Below are positions 1 to 10,533 of a stretch of 60,157 bases of DNA, one piece after another. The stretch is from NCBI RefSeq assembly GCF_011634835.1, contig NZ_SIRP01000001.1, positions 4,259,909 to 4,320,065 on the forward strand, written 5' to 3'. The notes under the pieces are model-generated. The model did no database searches. It was not told where the DNA came from and saw only the letters and a list, made by a program, of their open reading frames with translations. Source of the DNA: Isoptericola sp. BMS4. Lineage in GTDB: Bacteria; Actinomycetota; Actinomycetes; Actinomycetales; Cellulomonadaceae. Every line of letters begins with the position of its first letter. Position 1 is the stretch's first letter. A program made the translations under genes and the position numbers.

Positions 1-111
1 AGAGGCTGGTCGGGCCTGGCGGGAGCCGCGAGGAACGAGCGGCGGATGGCGTGCCTCGCGACGAGAGTCCCCCGCCCCCGCGCCCCCGAGCCGAGCAAGG
101 GCTACAAAGGG
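1..111. other. Unassigned window edge
   Basis: I see no supported gene here. The stretch lies downstream of the reverse-strand HAD gene, whose TAG stop is at 112-114. It may contain the end of a neighbouring gene outside the window. Confidence 0.4.
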
Positions 112-972
112 CTACCGAAGGAGCGACCGAAGGACAGCAGCGGCACCGTCCTCCTCGACCGTCCCGGTGACCTCGTCGGCGGCGTCGCGGACGACGTCGT
201 CCGCGTCCCCCATGGCGACGCCCCGGCCGGCCCAGCGGAGCATGTCGATGTCGTTGCGGCCGTCCCCGACGGCGACGGTCGCGGCGGGCGCGACGCCGAG
301 CCGGTCGCGCAGGCGCTCCAGGCCGGACGCCTTGGTGACGCCGCGGGGCGCGAGGTCCATCCACGCCGTCCAGCCGACGGCGTAGGTGACGTCGTCGAGC
401 CCGATGCGGGCGGCCATGGCGCTGAAGTCGTCGGGGGTGTGCTCGGGGCTGCGCACGACGACGCGCGTCACCTCGCGCGACCAGAGCTGCTCGAAGTCGA
501 CGACGCGGTGCTCGCCGTCGAGCTCCCCCTCGGGGAAGAGGGCGTTCATGCGGAAACCGACACCGATGTCCTCGACCGCGTAGCGGCCGTCGGGCAGCTC
601 GGCGCGCAGCAGGCGCAACGCGGGCTCGGGGTCGAACGTCACCACCTGGTCGAGCTCCCAGCCGGCAGGCAGGGCGGGGTCGAGGCGGACGGTGACCGAC
701 CCGTTGGAGCACACCATCCACCCGGTGCCGATGCCGAGCATGTCGGCCACGGACGTCATCGCGGTGAGCGACCGCCCGGACGCCAGCACGACGTGGTGGC
801 CGGCGTCCCGCACGGCGGCGACGGCGTCGCGCACGGCGGCCGACATGCCGCTGTCCTGCGTGAGCAGGGTGCCGTCGATGTCGAGCGCGACCAGGTGCGT
901 GGTGCGGGCGGCCGGGGGCGCGGGCGCGACCGGTTCGGGGCCGGTCGCGGCGGCGTCGGGCACGGCGCTCAC
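112..972 (-). CDS. HAD-superfamily (Cof-type) phosphatase
   Basis: Predicted 286-residue cytosolic hydrolase of the Cof/IIB subfamily, which dephosphorylates small phosphorylated metabolites; the substrate cannot be read from sequence. Motif I is [11 protein letters not shown] near residues 31-41. Motif II is the serine in VLASGRS. The conserved lysine is in [11 protein letters not shown], and the metal-binding motif is [15 protein letters not shown] near the C terminus. The chosen start is the GTG at 970-972, because it forms a GTGA overlap with the serS stop; an open frame continues further upstream but only antisense to serS. The gene is therefore probably co-transcribed and translationally coupled with serS. 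Family assignment is firm, function is not. Confidence 0.9.
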   Translation of the reverse strand: MSAVPDAAATGPEPVAPAPPAARTTHLVALDIDGTLLTQDSGMSAAVRDAVAAVRDAGHHVVLASGRSLTAMTSVADMLGIGTGWMVCSNGSVTVRLDPALPAGWELDQVVTFDPEPALRLLRAELPDGRYAVEDIGVGFRMNALFPEGELDGEHRVVDFEQLWSREVTRVVVRSPEHTPDDFSAMAARIGLDDVTYAVGWTAWMDLAPRGVTKASGLERLRDRLGVAPAATVAVGDGRNDIDMLRWAGRGVAMGDADDVVRDAADEVTGTVEEDGAAAVLRSLLR

Positions 973-2237
973 GCGACCGGCTCGAGCACCTCGAGCCCGC
1001 CGAGGTAGGGGCGCAGGCCCTCGGGAACCCGCACCGACCCGTCGGGCTGCTGGTGGTTCTCCAGGATGGCGACGATCCACCGGGTGGTGCCGAGGGTGCC
1101 GTTGAGCGTGGCGACGGGGCGGGTGCCGGTCTCGGTGCGCTCGCGCACCCCGAGTCGGCGCGCCTGGTAGGTGGTGCAGTTCGACGTGGACGTCAGCTCG
1201 AGGTACCGGTCCTGCGTCGGGAGCCACGCCTCGCAGTCGAACTTGCGCGCGGCGGACGTCCCGAGGTCGCCGGCGGCGGTGTCGATGACCCGGTACGGCA
1301 GCTCGACCTTGCGGAGCATCGCCTCCTCCCAGGCGAGCAGCCGCTCGTGCTCGGCGGCGGCGTCCTCGACGGCGCAGTAGCTGAACATCTCCACCTTGTG
1401 GAACTGGTGGACGCGGATGATGCCGCGCACGTCCTTCCCGTGCGAGCCGGCCTCCCGGCGGTAGCAGGCGCTCCACCCGGCGTACCGCCGGGGGCCGTCG
1501 GCGAGGTCGAGGATCTCGTCGGCGTGGTAGCCCGCGAGCGCCACCTCCGAGGTGCCGACCAGGTACAGGTCGTCCTTCTCGAGCCGGTAGATCTCGTCGG
1601 CGTGCGCGCCGAGGAAGCCGGTGCCGCGCATGGTCTCGGGCTTGACGAGGGTGGGGGTGATCATCGGGGTGAAGCCCTCGGCGACCGCCTGGTCCATGGC
1701 GGCGTTGAGGAGCGCGAGCTCGAGCCGCGCGCCGACGCCGGTGAGGAAGTAGAAGCGCGAGCCGGAGACCTTGGCACCGCGCGCGGTGTCGATCGCGCCG
1801 AGCCCTTCGCCCAGGTCCAGGTGGTCGCGGGGGGTGAACCCCTCGGCGGCGAAGTCCCGGATCCGGCCCTCGTGGCGCAGGACGAGGTAGTCGTCCTCGC
1901 CGCCGGGGGGCGCGCCCTCGACGACGTTGGGGAGCCGGTAGAGCAGCTCGTCGACCTCGCGCTCGGCGTCGTTCGCGTCGGCCTGGCGCGCCTTGACCCG
2001 CTCGGCGAGCTGCTTGGTGTGGGCCAGCAGCTCCGCCTTCTCCTCGCCGGCCGCCTTCGCCACCTTCTTGCCGAGCGCCTTCTGCTCGGCCCGCAGCGAC
2101 TCGAAGTCCGTCAGGGAGGAGCGCCGGCGGGCGTCGGCGTCGAGCACCGCGTCCACGAGGGCGGGATCGTCGCCGCGGGCCTGCTGGCTCGCGCGGACGG
2201 CGTCGGGGTTGTCGCGCAGGAGACGGAGGTCGATCAC
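969..2237 (-). CDS. serS: Serine--tRNA ligase
   Basis: Charges tRNA-Ser (and tRNA-Sec where present) with serine in the cytosol. The 422-residue length is normal for bacterial SerRS. The N terminus [12 protein letters not shown] and the following coiled-coil arm (about residues 30-100) are typical. The class II core shows [15 protein letters not shown], the motif 2 region [11 protein letters not shown], and the C-terminal [18 protein letters not shown] / [12 protein letters not shown] block, a form common in actinobacteria. The start is a GTG at 2235-2237; the much longer open frame upstream is only antisense to the next genes. The 3' end overlaps the HAD gene by 4 bp. Confidence 0.97.
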   Translation of the reverse strand: MIDLRLLRDNPDAVRASQQARGDDPALVDAVLDADARRRSSLTDFESLRAEQKALGKKVAKAAGEEKAELLAHTKQLAERVKARQADANDAEREVDELLYRLPNVVEGAPPGGEDDYLVLRHEGRIRDFAAEGFTPRDHLDLGEGLGAIDTARGAKVSGSRFYFLTGVGARLELALLNAAMDQAVAEGFTPMITPTLVKPETMRGTGFLGAHADEIYRLEKDDLYLVGTSEVALAGYHADEILDLADGPRRYAGWSACYRREAGSHGKDVRGIIRVHQFHKVEMFSYCAVEDAAAEHERLLAWEEAMLRKVELPYRVIDTAAGDLGTSAARKFDCEAWLPTQDRYLELTSTSNCTTYQARRLGVRERTETGTRPVATLNGTLGTTRWIVAILENHQQPDGSVRVPEGLRPYLGGLEVLEPVA

Positions 2238-2342
2238 GCCCGCAAGCCTAACGGTCGGGCGTGCCGGGCCCGCGAGGGAGCTCACACCGCCACGGTGGCC
2301 CCAGGCCTCGCGGTCGCGGGAAGTTCCCCATAGGTTGCCCCC

Positions 2343-3434
2343 ATGCCGTGGGAGCTCACGTTGGGGATCGTCGCGCTGGTGGTGGCCGTGGCCGCGCTCG
2401 GCGTCGCGCTGCTGCTGTGGCGGCGTGCGCGCACCCGGACGGCGGCGCCGGACGCCGAGGGGTCGGCCTCGACCGCGACGGGCGGGCTGCGCCTGGCGGT
2501 CGTCATCAACCCGTCGAAGGAGGGTGCCGCGGAGGTGCGGGCGGTCGTGGAGCACGTGTGCGCGGACGCCGCGATGCCGCCGCCGGCGTTCTACGACACG
2601 ACGGTGGACGACCCGGGCACGGGGCAGGCTCGTGCGGCGCTCGCCGACGGCGCGGACGTGGTGGTGGCCGCGGGCGGCGACGGCACGGTGCGCGCGGTGG
2701 CCGAGGCCCTGGTCGGCACGGACTGCCCGATGGGCCTGCTGCCGGTGGGGACGGGCAACCTGCTGGCCCGCAACCTCGACATCCCGCTGGCGTCGGTCGC
2801 GGAGGCTCTCGCGGTGGTGCTCGGCGGTCACGACCGCCGGATCGACGTCGGGCGGGCGCGGGTCACGGAGTACGCGCCGGACGCGGAGGTGCCCGAGGAC
2901 CCGGAGACCGCGCACATCTTCCTCGTCATCGCGGGGCTCGGCTTCGACGCGGCGATGGTCGCCGACGCGGACGACCAGCTCAAGGCGCGGGTGGGGTGGG
3001 TGGCCTACTTCTTCGCCGGGATGCGGCACCTGCACGGCCGGCGGATGCGTGCCACGATCCGCCTCGACGACTCCGAGGCGGTCGAGGCCCGGCTGCGGAG
3101 CATCATGGTCGGCAACTGCGGCCGCCTCCCCGGCGGCATCAACCTGCTCCCGGACGCCGTGATCGACGACGGCGAGCTGGACGTCGCCGCGGTCGACACG
3201 CGCGGCGGGCTGGCCGGCTGGGCGCAGCTCTTCGGGGAGGTGGTCGCGCAGGGGCTCGGTGTGCAGAACGACATGCCGGGCAAGATCGGCCGCATCGACC
3301 ACATCCGGGCGCGGCGTGCCGTGATCAGGGTCGACGACGGGGAGCAGGCGCAGGCGGACGGCGACCCGCTGGGCCGTGCGGTCGAGCTGGAGACGTGGGT
3401 GGAGCCGGGCGCCCTCGTCGTGCGCACCGGCTGA
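2343..3434 (+). CDS. Diacylglycerol kinase family lipid kinase
   Basis: Predicted membrane-associated ATP-dependent lipid kinase (DagK/YegS family, DAGK catalytic domain), 363 residues. An N-terminal hydrophobic helix (about residues 5-26) precedes the catalytic domain. VVINPSKEG marks the domain start; [15 protein letters not shown] and [13 protein letters not shown] are the nucleotide-binding motifs. The C-terminal half has the family's beta-rich domain, with [16 protein letters not shown]. The substrate could be diacylglycerol or another lipid alcohol; this cannot be told from sequence. The gene is divergent from serS, with about 105 bp between the starts. Confidence 0.92.
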   Translation: MPWELTLGIVALVVAVAALGVALLLWRRARTRTAAPDAEGSASTATGGLRLAVVINPSKEGAAEVRAVVEHVCADAAMPPPAFYDTTVDDPGTGQARAALADGADVVVAAGGDGTVRAVAEALVGTDCPMGLLPVGTGNLLARNLDIPLASVAEALAVVLGGHDRRIDVGRARVTEYAPDAEVPEDPETAHIFLVIAGLGFDAAMVADADDQLKARVGWVAYFFAGMRHLHGRRMRATIRLDDSEAVEARLRSIMVGNCGRLPGGINLLPDAVIDDGELDVAAVDTRGGLAGWAQLFGEVVAQGLGVQNDMPGKIGRIDHIRARRAVIRVDDGEQAQADGDPLGRAVELETWVEPGALVVRTG

Positions 3435-3581
3435 CCACCCGCACGAGGCGCCCGGGCGGGGCTTCGGTCGCGACGTGCTCGGGCTGATCCTGTGAAGCCT
3501 CGGTGAGCGCACGCGGGCGACCCGCCCGGTCGCCGCCGCGGGGCCGGGATGCGGCGGGACGGCCCGCTTAGGGTGGCCCGT

Positions 3582-6500
3582 GTGACCAGCACCGCCACCC
3601 CGTTCGCCACGCGCTCCGCCCGCCTGCCCGGTGTGCTCGCGGTGGCCCTGCTCGTGCTGCTCGCGGTCCTCGGGGGCGCGGGCCCCACGCGTGCGGCGGC
3701 GCACGGCGACGAGGACGCGACGCCCCCGCAGACGCCGCTGGTCCTGGCGGGGGTCTCGGGGCTGCAGTGGTCCGACGTCGACCGGGCCCGGACGCCGAAC
3801 CTGTGGCGGCTCGTCGGCGGCGGGTCCGTGGCGTCGATCTCGGTACGGACGCTGGCGCCGTCCTGCCCGCTGGACGCGTGGCTGACGGTCTCGGCGGGCG
3901 GCCGGGTCGTCGCCGAGCCGGAGGAGCCGGGCGACGAGGAGGGCGACGGGGACGGCCAGGACCCGGAGGAGGCGGGCGACGACTGGGCCGCCGGCTGCCC
4001 GTCCCTGCCGTCCCCGACGCCGGCGGGCGGCGACCCGGCCCGCGCGGGCACGCCGGAGGCGGACACGGTCACGCCCGCGATGGTGCCCGGCTGGTCCCGG
4101 CTGACGACGACGGACCCGGTGGTGCCGGCGACGGCGGAGCCCGGGGCGATCGGCGAGCTCTCCTCCGTGGCGGGCGGGTGCACGACCGCCGTCGGCCCCG
4201 GCGCCGCGGTCGCGCTGGCCGACCGCGACGGGGACGTGAGCCGGTACGTGCCGGACGTGGACGGGTTGTCGCCGGAGGTGGTGGCGTCGTGCCCGGCCAC
4301 CGTGGTCGACCTCGGCGTGCTGCCGGACACCACCAGCGAGCGTGCTGCCGCGATCGAGGACCTCGACGACCGGGTCGGGACGCTGGCGGACCTGCTGCCG
4401 GCCGGCGGGCGGCTGGTCGTCGCGGGCGTGTCCGACACCCCGCTGGGGCCGTCCGACCTGCAGGTGGTCGTCGACTGGACGGCGCCGGGCGGCGTCGCCA
4501 CGTGGCTGACGTCGACGTCGTCGCGCTGGTCCGGCGTCGTCGTGCTCGCGGACCTGTCCGCGACGGTGGCGGACGCGGTGGCCGGGGGCGCACTGTCGGG
4601 GACGGCGCCGGAGGCGGGACCGGGCGACGGCGGGGACGGCGAGGGCGAGGAGCCCTCGGCGGAGCTCGCGTCGGCGCTGGCGCCGTTCACCGGGTCCCCG
4701 CTGGAGCGCGGGGACGACCGGCGGCTGTCGGTGGCGCGCACGGTGGAGAACCGGCAGTACGTCAGCGTGCTCACCGAGACGGTGCCGCGGCTGGCGCCGA
4801 TGCTGCTCGGCCTCGTGGCGCTGGTGGGCGTGATCGTGGTCGCCGCCCTGCTGGTCGCCCGGCGCCGGGCGTCGTCGCAGGGCACGCCGGCGACGACCGG
4901 CACCGGGCTCACGTGGCGGCGCCTCGCCCTCGCCGCGCTCGTCATGGCGGCGAGCCTGCCCGTGGCGGCGGAGCTGGCGACCCTCTCCCGGTGGTGGGCG
5001 GCGCCGGCCCCGGTGACCGCCCTGCTGCTCTCGCTCGCCGCCGCGGCGCTGGTCGCGTCGCTGCTGGCGTGGTTCGGCCGCCTGCTGCTGCCCCCGTCCC
5101 GCTGGCGGCTGGCGACGAGCCTCGCGGGCGTCACCTGGCTGGTCACGACGGTCGACGGGCTGACCGGCACCACGCTGCAGCAGGGGTCGCTGCTGGGGCC
5201 GGCGCCGTCGCTGGGCGCCCGGTTCTACGGGTTCTCCAACACGATGTTCGCGGTGTACGCGGTGGCCGGGCTCGTGCTGGCCGCGGGGCTCGCGGCGGCC
5301 GTGCGTTCCCGGTACGGGCGGGACGCCGGCCGGACCCGCGCCGCGTGGGTGGCGGGAGCTGTCGGCGTCGTGACGGTGCTGGTGGACGGCCTGCCGCTGT
5401 TCGGGGCCGATCTGGGCGGCATCCTCGCTCTGCTGCCCGGCGTCGCGGTGCTCGTGCTGGGGATCGCCGGGATCCGCGTCACGGTGCGGCGGGCCGCGCT
5501 CGTCGCGGGCGTGACCGTCGCCGTGGTGGCGGTGGTCGCGGTGGCGGACTGGCTGCTGCCCGGGCCGGGCAGCCACCTGGGCGGGTTCGTGCAGTCCGTC
5601 GTCGACGGGCACGCCGTGGGCGTCCTCGCGGGCAAGGCGGCGGGTGCGTGGGCGACGATCGCGAACCCGGCGGGTGCCGCCGCGCTGGTCGCGTGCGCCG
5701 CGGCCGCCTGGGCGGTCCTGGCCCCGGAACGCTGGCGGCTCGGGGGGCTCGCCGCCGCGTACCGCCACGACCCGCTGCTGCGCCGCCTCGTGGTCGCGCT
5801 CGTGGTGACCGCCGCCGCCGGGACGCTCCTCAACGACTCGGGGGTGGCGATCGCGTTCCTCATGCTGGTGCTGGCCACGCCCGCGCTGCTGGCCGGTCAC
5901 CTGGCGCCGGTCGCGGCGCGCTCCGCCGAGACCCGCACGTCGGCCGAGCCGGGCATCCGCCGTATCCCGACGATGCTGGTCACCGCCGCCGGGGCGGTGC
6001 TCCTGCTGCTGCTCCTCGCGTCCCAGGTGATGACGGCGGCCGGGCTGCGGCCCGACTCCGACACCGCGCAGGCGGGCGCGCAGGTCACGCCCAGCCAGGC
6101 GGACGCGCTCGTGCAGGACGCGCCGGTCGTCGTCGTGGGCACCACCGGCGTGCGGTGGGAGGACGTGGCCGACGGGCACACCCCCGCGCTGCACCGACTG
6201 GTCTCCGACGGGGCCGGCGCGGGCGGCGTCGCCCAGCCGACGGGGGCGGCCGGCCGCTGCGTGGTCACCGGGTGGCTCGCCCTCTCGGCCGGCACGCTCG
6301 CCGAGGCCGCCGACGGACGATCACCGGACGGCACCTGGAACTGCCTCGCGCCGCGCCCGGTCCCGGACGGGGACGGCGCGACCGTCGAGGGGTGGGACGA
6401 CCTCACCGCCCTCCAGACGTCGTCGACGTACCAGGCACGGCTCGGGAGCCTCGGAGCCGCGCTCGCCCCCGCCCGCTGCACGACGGCGGTCGGTCCGGGC

Positions 6501-8186
6501 GCGGCGCTGGCGCTCGCGGGGCCGGAGGGGGACGTCGCCCGGTACCGCGACGTCGACGCGGCGACGGCGTCCGGCACGGACGCGTTCGCGTGCCCCGTCA
6601 CGGTGGTCGACGCGGGGGACGCCACCGCGCCGACGCTCGACGAGACGCTGCCGGAGGACGAGGCCACGGCGCTGCAGGAGCGGCAGCGCACCGAGCGGCT
6701 GCGCGCCGTCGACGCCACCGTCCGCCGGGTGCTCGCCGCCGCGCCGGCCTCCGCGACCGTGCTGGTCGTCGACGTGGCGGGCACGCCGGGGACCCGGCCC
6801 GTGCTCGGTGTCGCCGTCGCACGCCCGGGGACCGGGGGGCCGGACCAGCCCCGGTACCTCACGAGCGCCGCGACCCGCACCGACGGCGTCGCGCGCGTGC
6901 TGGACGTGCCGGCCACGGTGCTCGACGCGGCGGGCGTGACGCCGACGGCCCCGGTGCAGGACACGCCGCTGGCGTGGGGCTCGCCGCGGCCGCAGCAGGC
7001 GTCGGCCGCGGCCGGGGCGCTGGCCGACCTCACGGCGCTCGACCACGTGCGCCGCACGGTGTACACGGTGTTCGTGGACCTGCCCCTGTACGCCGGGCTC
7101 GCGCTGGCCGGCGCCTGTCTCCTGGTCGGGCGCGGCGCGGCGCCGGCGCGCGCCCGGGCCCGGCGTCGCCGGCTGTGGGGGTGGGCCCGGGGCGCGGCCC
7201 TCGTCCTCGCGGCGCTGCCGGCGTCCGCGTTCCTGGTCTCGCTCACCGGCTGGTGGCGCTTCGACCAGCCCACCCTCGCCGCGATCGCCTCGATCGTGGG
7301 CACCACCGCCGTGGTGGCCGGTCTGGGCGCGCTCGCGCCGCGGCGGCCCGTGTGGCTGGGCCCCGGGATCGTCGCGGGGCTCACGTTCGTGATCCTCACG
7401 CTGGACGCCCTCATCGGCACGCCGCTCAACCGCGCCAGCCCGCTCGGGGCGGCGCCGACGTTCGGGGCGCGCTTCTACGGGTTCGGCAACCCCACCTTCT
7501 CGGTGTACGCGGTCGCCGCGCTCGTCGTCGCGGCGGTCGTCGCGCAGGCGCTGGTCCGACGCGGGCGCCGCTGGTGGGCCGCGACCGCCGTCGGGGTGAT
7601 CGGCCTGGTCACCATGGTCGTCGACGTCTGGCCCACGCTGGGTGCCGACCTCGGCGGCGGGCTGGTCGTCGTGCCGGCCTTCGCGGTGCTCGGGCTGGCG
7701 GCGTCCGGGGCGCGGCTCACCTGGCGCCGGTTCTTCGGGGTGGCGGCGGCCGGCGTGGGGGCGGTGGCGGCCGTGGGCCTCCTCGACTGGATGCGCCCCG
7801 CCGAGGAGCGCTCGCACCTGGGCCGCTTCGTCGACGAGGTCATCGCGGGCGAGGCGTGGGAGACCCTCGCGCGCAAGGCCGGCTACGCCGCGCGGTCGGT
7901 GCTCGGCGGGGTGCCGGTGTGGCTGACCCTGCTGGTGCTCGTCGCGTGCGCGCTGCTGCTCTTCGCGCCGGGCCGGTTCACGCCGCGCTGGTTCGCCCGC
8001 ACGGGCGACGCGTGGCCGCTGCTGCGGCCCACGGTGCTGGCCCTGTGGATCGTGTGCGTGCTCGGCTCCGCCGTCAACGACTTCGGCGTGCGGATCGCGG
8101 TGGTCGCGCTCGTCCCGGCGGTGCCGCTGCTCACGATCGCGGTCCTCCACGCCTCCTGGCCGAGGCAGCACGACCCTGCCGGATGA
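3582..8186 (+). CDS. Giant membrane protein with internal tandem duplication (alkaline-phosphatase-like fold plus TM blocks)
   Basis: About 1534 residues. I chose the GTG at 3582 because a signal-like helix ([18 protein letters not shown]) follows shortly after. The protein is two homologous halves. Each has an extracytoplasmic domain beginning with [14 protein letters not shown] or [14 protein letters not shown] and containing [10 protein letters not shown](V/L)ALA. A membrane block follows with the matching signatures [19 protein letters not shown] and [19 protein letters not shown], then FGADLGGIL or [17 protein letters not shown] or RSHLGRFV, and LLNDSGV or AVNDFGV. The exterior domains resemble secreted alkaline-phosphatase-like proteins of actinobacteria, but I see no complete metal-site set. 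Function unknown. Confidence 0.85.
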   Translation: MTSTATPFATRSARLPGVLAVALLVLLAVLGGAGPTRAAAHGDEDATPPQTPLVLAGVSGLQWSDVDRARTPNLWRLVGGGSVASISVRTLAPSCPLDAWLTVSAGGRVVAEPEEPGDEEGDGDGQDPEEAGDDWAAGCPSLPSPTPAGGDPARAGTPEADTVTPAMVPGWSRLTTTDPVVPATAEPGAIGELSSVAGGCTTAVGPGAAVALADRDGDVSRYVPDVDGLSPEVVASCPATVVDLGVLPDTTSERAAAIEDLDDRVGTLADLLPAGGRLVVAGVSDTPLGPSDLQVVVDWTAPGGVATWLTSTSSRWSGVVVLADLSATVADAVAGGALSGTAPEAGPGDGGDGEGEEPSAELASALAPFTGSPLERGDDRRLSVARTVENRQYVSVLTETVPRLAPMLLGLVALVGVIVVAALLVARRRASSQGTPATTGTGLTWRRLALAALVMAASLPVAAELATLSRWWAAPAPVTALLLSLAAAALVASLLAWFGRLLLPPSRWRLATSLAGVTWLVTTVDGLTGTTLQQGSLLGPAPSLGARFYGFSNTMFAVYAVAGLVLAAGLAAAVRSRYGRDAGRTRAAWVAGAVGVVTVLVDGLPLFGADLGGILALLPGVAVLVLGIAGIRVTVRRAALVAGVTVAVVAVVAVADWLLPGPGSHLGGFVQSVVDGHAVGVLAGKAAGAWATIANPAGAAALVACAAAAWAVLAPERWRLGGLAAAYRHDPLLRRLVVALVVTAAAGTLLNDSGVAIAFLMLVLATPALLAGHLAPVAARSAETRTSAEPGIRRIPTMLVTAAGAVLLLLLLASQVMTAAGLRPDSDTAQAGAQVTPSQADALVQDAPVVVVGTTGVRWEDVADGHTPALHRLVSDGAGAGGVAQPTGAAGRCVVTGWLALSAGTLAEAADGRSPDGTWNCLAPRPVPDGDGATVEGWDDLTALQTSSTYQARLGSLGAALAPARCTTAVGPGAALALAGPEGDVARYRDVDAATASGTDAFACPVTVVDAGDATAPTLDETLPEDEATALQERQRTERLRAVDATVRRVLAAAPASATVLVVDVAGTPGTRPVLGVAVARPGTGGPDQPRYLTSAATRTDGVARVLDVPATVLDAAGVTPTAPVQDTPLAWGSPRPQQASAAAGALADLTALDHVRRTVYTVFVDLPLYAGLALAGACLLVGRGAAPARARARRRRLWGWARGAALVLAALPASAFLVSLTGWWRFDQPTLAAIASIVGTTAVVAGLGALAPRRPVWLGPGIVAGLTFVILTLDALIGTPLNRASPLGAAPTFGARFYGFGNPTFSVYAVAALVVAAVVAQALVRRGRRWWAATAVGVIGLVTMVVDVWPTLGADLGGGLVVVPAFAVLGLAASGARLTWRRFFGVAAAGVGAVAAVGLLDWMRPAEERSHLGRFVDEVIAGEAWETLARKAGYAARSVLGGVPVWLTLLVLVACALLLFAPGRFTPRWFARTGDAWPLLRPTVLALWIVCVLGSAVNDFGVRIAVVALVPAVPLLTIAVLHASWPRQHDPAG

Positions 8187-8189
8187 CCC

Positions 8190-8207
8190 GTTGTGGGCGC
8201 CCACAAC
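8190..8207. terminator. Perfect 18-bp palindrome between convergent genes
   Basis: The sequence GTTGTGGGCGCCCACAAC is its own reverse complement. It lies between the stop of the duplicated membrane protein (8186) and the stop of the reverse-strand SulP gene (8222), with a second small C/G palindrome just after it. There is no U-tract. The placement suggests a bidirectional terminator or RNA-stabilising hairpin. Confidence 0.5.
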
Positions 8208-8221
8208 ACCTCCCCGGGGGG

Positions 8222-9778
8222 TCAGTGGGCGGCGCCGAGCTCCCCGGCGAGGCGGTCCAGCCGCGCGAGGCTGTCGGGGTCGAGCCCGCGGAACTCGACG
8301 GTCTTGCCGTGCTGGGCGTACTTGTGCTGGACGGCGTCCAGCGCGGCGACCGTGGAAGCGTCCCACACGTGGGTGTCCGACATGTCGACGACGACGTGGT
8401 GCGGGTCGCCCGCGTAGTCGAACTGGTAGACGAGGTCGTTCGACGAGGCGAAGAACAGCTCCCCGGAGACGGCGTAGACCCGCTCGTCGTCCTCGTCCGA
8501 GGCATCCAGCCGGGTCACCGTGGTCAGGTGCGCGACCCGCTGCAGGAACAGGATCGCGGCGACCACCACGCCGACGACGACGCCGTACGCGAGGTTGTGC
8601 GTCGCGACGGTGACGACGACGGTCGACAGCATGACCGCGGTCTCCGACTTCGGCATCCGCCTGAGCGTGGACGGTCGGACCGAGTGCCAGTCGAACGTGC
8701 CGACGGAGACCATGATCATGACGGCGACGAGCGCGGCCATCGGCATGATCGCGACGACGTCGCCCAGGCCGACGACGAGGATCAGCAGGAGGACGCCGGC
8801 GAGGAACGTCGACAGGCGGGTGCGGGCGCCCGAGGCCTTCACGTTGATCATCGTCTGGCCGATCATGGCGCAGCCGCCCATGCCGCCGAAGAAGCCGGTG
8901 ACGACGTTCGCGACGCCCTGGCCCCAGGACTCACGGGTCTTGTTCGAGTGCGTGTCGGTGATGTCGTCGACGAGCTTGGCCGTCAGCAGCGACTCGATGA
9001 GGCCGACGAGCGCCATCGCCAGTGCGTACGGGGCGATGATCTGCAGCGTCTCGAGGTTCAGCGGCACGTCGGGGAGGAGCAGGGTGGGCAGCGACTCGGG
9101 CAGGGCGCCCTCGTCGCCGACGGTCGGCACGGCGATCGAGGCCGCGACCGTGACGAGCGTGAGCAGCACGATCGCGACGAGAGGGGCCGGGACGACCTTG
9201 GTCAGCCGCGGGAACAGCACGATGATCGCGACGCCGGCGACGACCATCGGGTACACGGCGACGGGGACGCCCTGCAGGTGCGGCAGCTGCGAGGAGAAGA
9301 TGAGGATCGCGAGGGCGTTGACGAAGCCGACCATCACGGAGCGGGGGATGAACCGCATGAGGCGGGCGACGCCGAGCACGCCCAGCACCACCTGGATGAC
9401 GCCGCCCAGGATGACGGTGGCGACGAGGTAGTCCAGGCCGTGGTCGCGCACCACGGGCGCGACGACGAGGGCGACCGCGCCGGTCGCGGCCGAGATCATC
9501 GCCGGGCGCCCTCCGACGAACGAGATGGTCACGGCCATGGTGAAGGCAGCGAAGAGACCGATCCGCGGGTCGACGCCCGCGATGATCGAGAAGGCGATCG
9601 CCTCGGGGATGAGGGCCAGCGCGACGACGAGGCCGGCCAGCACCTCGGTCCGCAGGCGGGTCATCGACGAGAACGCCGCCCGGAAGGATCCCGAGGACGT
9701 GGCCTCGGGGGCGCCGGTCACGGGGGCCGGTGCGGGGGCGGGGTCGGGCAGCGAGGCGCGCGGGTCGTCGTTCGGCAC
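8222..9778 (-). CDS. SulP family inorganic anion transporter with STAS domain
   Basis: Predicted inner-membrane SLC26/SulP secondary transporter for sulfate, bicarbonate or a related anion; 518 residues from the GTG at 9776-9778. The N-terminal membrane block begins FRAAFSSMTRLRTEVLAGLVVALALIPEA (quoted in two pieces: FRAAFSSMTRLRTE, VLAGLVVALALIPEA), the SulP signature. About 10-12 hydrophobic segments follow, with GGMGGCAMIGQTMINVKASG conserved. The C-terminal STAS domain (about residues 435-518) has VVDMSDTHVWDASTVAALD. The open frame extends upstream to 10108, but that part is low-complexity and antisense to merR. It is divergent from the MerR gene and may be its target. Confidence 0.93.
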   Translation of the reverse strand: MPNDDPRASLPDPAPAPAPVTGAPEATSSGSFRAAFSSMTRLRTEVLAGLVVALALIPEAIAFSIIAGVDPRIGLFAAFTMAVTISFVGGRPAMISAATGAVALVVAPVVRDHGLDYLVATVILGGVIQVVLGVLGVARLMRFIPRSVMVGFVNALAILIFSSQLPHLQGVPVAVYPMVVAGVAIIVLFPRLTKVVPAPLVAIVLLTLVTVAASIAVPTVGDEGALPESLPTLLLPDVPLNLETLQIIAPYALAMALVGLIESLLTAKLVDDITDTHSNKTRESWGQGVANVVTGFFGGMGGCAMIGQTMINVKASGARTRLSTFLAGVLLLILVVGLGDVVAIMPMAALVAVMIMVSVGTFDWHSVRPSTLRRMPKSETAVMLSTVVVTVATHNLAYGVVVGVVVAAILFLQRVAHLTTVTRLDASDEDDERVYAVSGELFFASSNDLVYQFDYAGDPHHVVVDMSDTHVWDASTVAALDAVQHKYAQHGKTVEFRGLDPDSLARLDRLAGELGAAH

Positions 9779-9956
9779 GCGGGGCTCCGTTCGCTCGGGG
9801 CGGCGCGATGGCACACCCGGGCCGGGGCTCGCCGTCGGGGCGACGGCACGCTCCGGCCCGATGGTCGGGGTCGGGGTCTCGGGGCGCGCGTCGTCGCGCA
9901 GGGACGTCGGTGGGCGCCGCGCACGGCTCGGGGCACGAGCGTCCGCGGCGCGCGGC

Positions 9957-9984
9957 AACTCTACCCTCACGTGAGGGTAGAGTT
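9957..9984. promoter_or_regulatory. Perfect 28-bp palindromic operator, probable MerR site
   Basis: A perfect inverted repeat centred between 9970 and 9971, with core CCCTCACGTGAGGG flanked by symmetric AACTCTA and TAGAGTT. It lies 40 bp upstream of the MerR start and about 180 bp upstream of the sulP start. MerR-family operators are typically such dyads placed in the promoter spacer, so autoregulation and control of sulP are plausible. No clear -35/-10 pair was identified by eye. Confidence 0.7.
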
Positions 9985-10024
9985 CCAACGCCGAGCCCTC
10001 CGCCGATCCGTCAGACTGGAGCCC

Positions 10025-10405
10025 ATGACCGACCGCTCCCCCGCCGCGACCCTGCACATCGGCGCCGTGGCGACCCGCACCGGGCTCTCGCTGCGGACGC
10101 TGCGGCACTACGACGAGGTGGGGCTGGTCCGCCCGTCGGCGCGGTCCGAGGGCGGGTTCCGGCTCTACACCGAGCCGGACGTCGAGCGGCTGCTCCTGGT
10201 GCGCCGCATGAAGCCGCTCGGCTTCACGCTCGAGCAGATGGCCGAGCTCCTGGAGATCACCGACGCGCTGGAGGGCGGGGCCGTCGACGGCGACGCGCGT
10301 GAACGCCTGGACGGCTACCGCGCCGCCGCCGAGGAGCGGCGGGCGGACCTCGCCCGCAAGCTCGACATGGCCGACGAGTTCATCGCGCTGCTCCGCTCCC
10401 GCTGA
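10025..10405 (+). CDS. MerR family transcriptional regulator
   Basis: 126-residue DNA-binding regulator. The N-terminal winged helix-turn-helix is clear (IGAVATRTGLSLRTLRHYDE, then VGLVRPS..GGFRLYTEPDVERL). KPLGFTLEQMAELLE is the usual second part of the MerR domain. A C-terminal coiled-coil helix for dimerisation occupies about residues 85-125. There are no cysteines for metal or Fe-S sensing, and the effector domain is very short, so the signal is unknown. Start ATG at 10025. A perfect palindrome sits just upstream and the gene is divergent from a SulP transporter, its likeliest target. Confidence 0.95.
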   Translation: MTDRSPAATLHIGAVATRTGLSLRTLRHYDEVGLVRPSARSEGGFRLYTEPDVERLLLVRRMKPLGFTLEQMAELLEITDALEGGAVDGDARERLDGYRAAAEERRADLARKLDMADEFIALLRSR

Positions 10406-10423
10406 GCGCCCACCCCCGGGTGT

Positions 10424-10479
10424 TGTGGGCGTGATTCTGGCGCTATTTCCGCGGAAATAGCACCAGAATCACGCCCACA
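10424..10479. terminator. 56-bp near-perfect palindrome between convergent genes
   Basis: Two directly abutting 28-nt arms (10424-10451 and 10452-10479), complementary except for one C/A pair at 10441/10462. The centre reads TTTCCGCGGAAA. It lies between the stops of merR and the reverse-strand ROK regulator. It probably serves as a bidirectional terminator, although the absence of a loop spacer and its length are unusual. Confidence 0.6.
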
Positions 10480-10533
10480 GCATCCGTCCTGTGCGGGCAG
10501 ATCTTCCAGTAGACCAGCGCCGTCCCGCCAGGC

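Noticed and set aside
969-6194. A 1741-codon reverse open frame spanning serS and beyond
   Set aside because: Only the serS part (to 2237) has protein-like sequence. The rest is Arg/Gly/Pro/His-rich antisense reading of the lipid kinase and membrane protein, which is common in high-GC DNA.
9779-10108. Upstream extension of the SulP gene
   Set aside because: The extension is low-complexity, overlaps merR in antisense and covers the operator. The GTG at 9778 leaves a normal-length transporter.
3767-10405. A very long forward open frame in a second reading frame leading into merR
   Set aside because: The sequence before 10025 is Arg/Gly-rich frame shadow. Only the last 126 codons form a real MerR protein.
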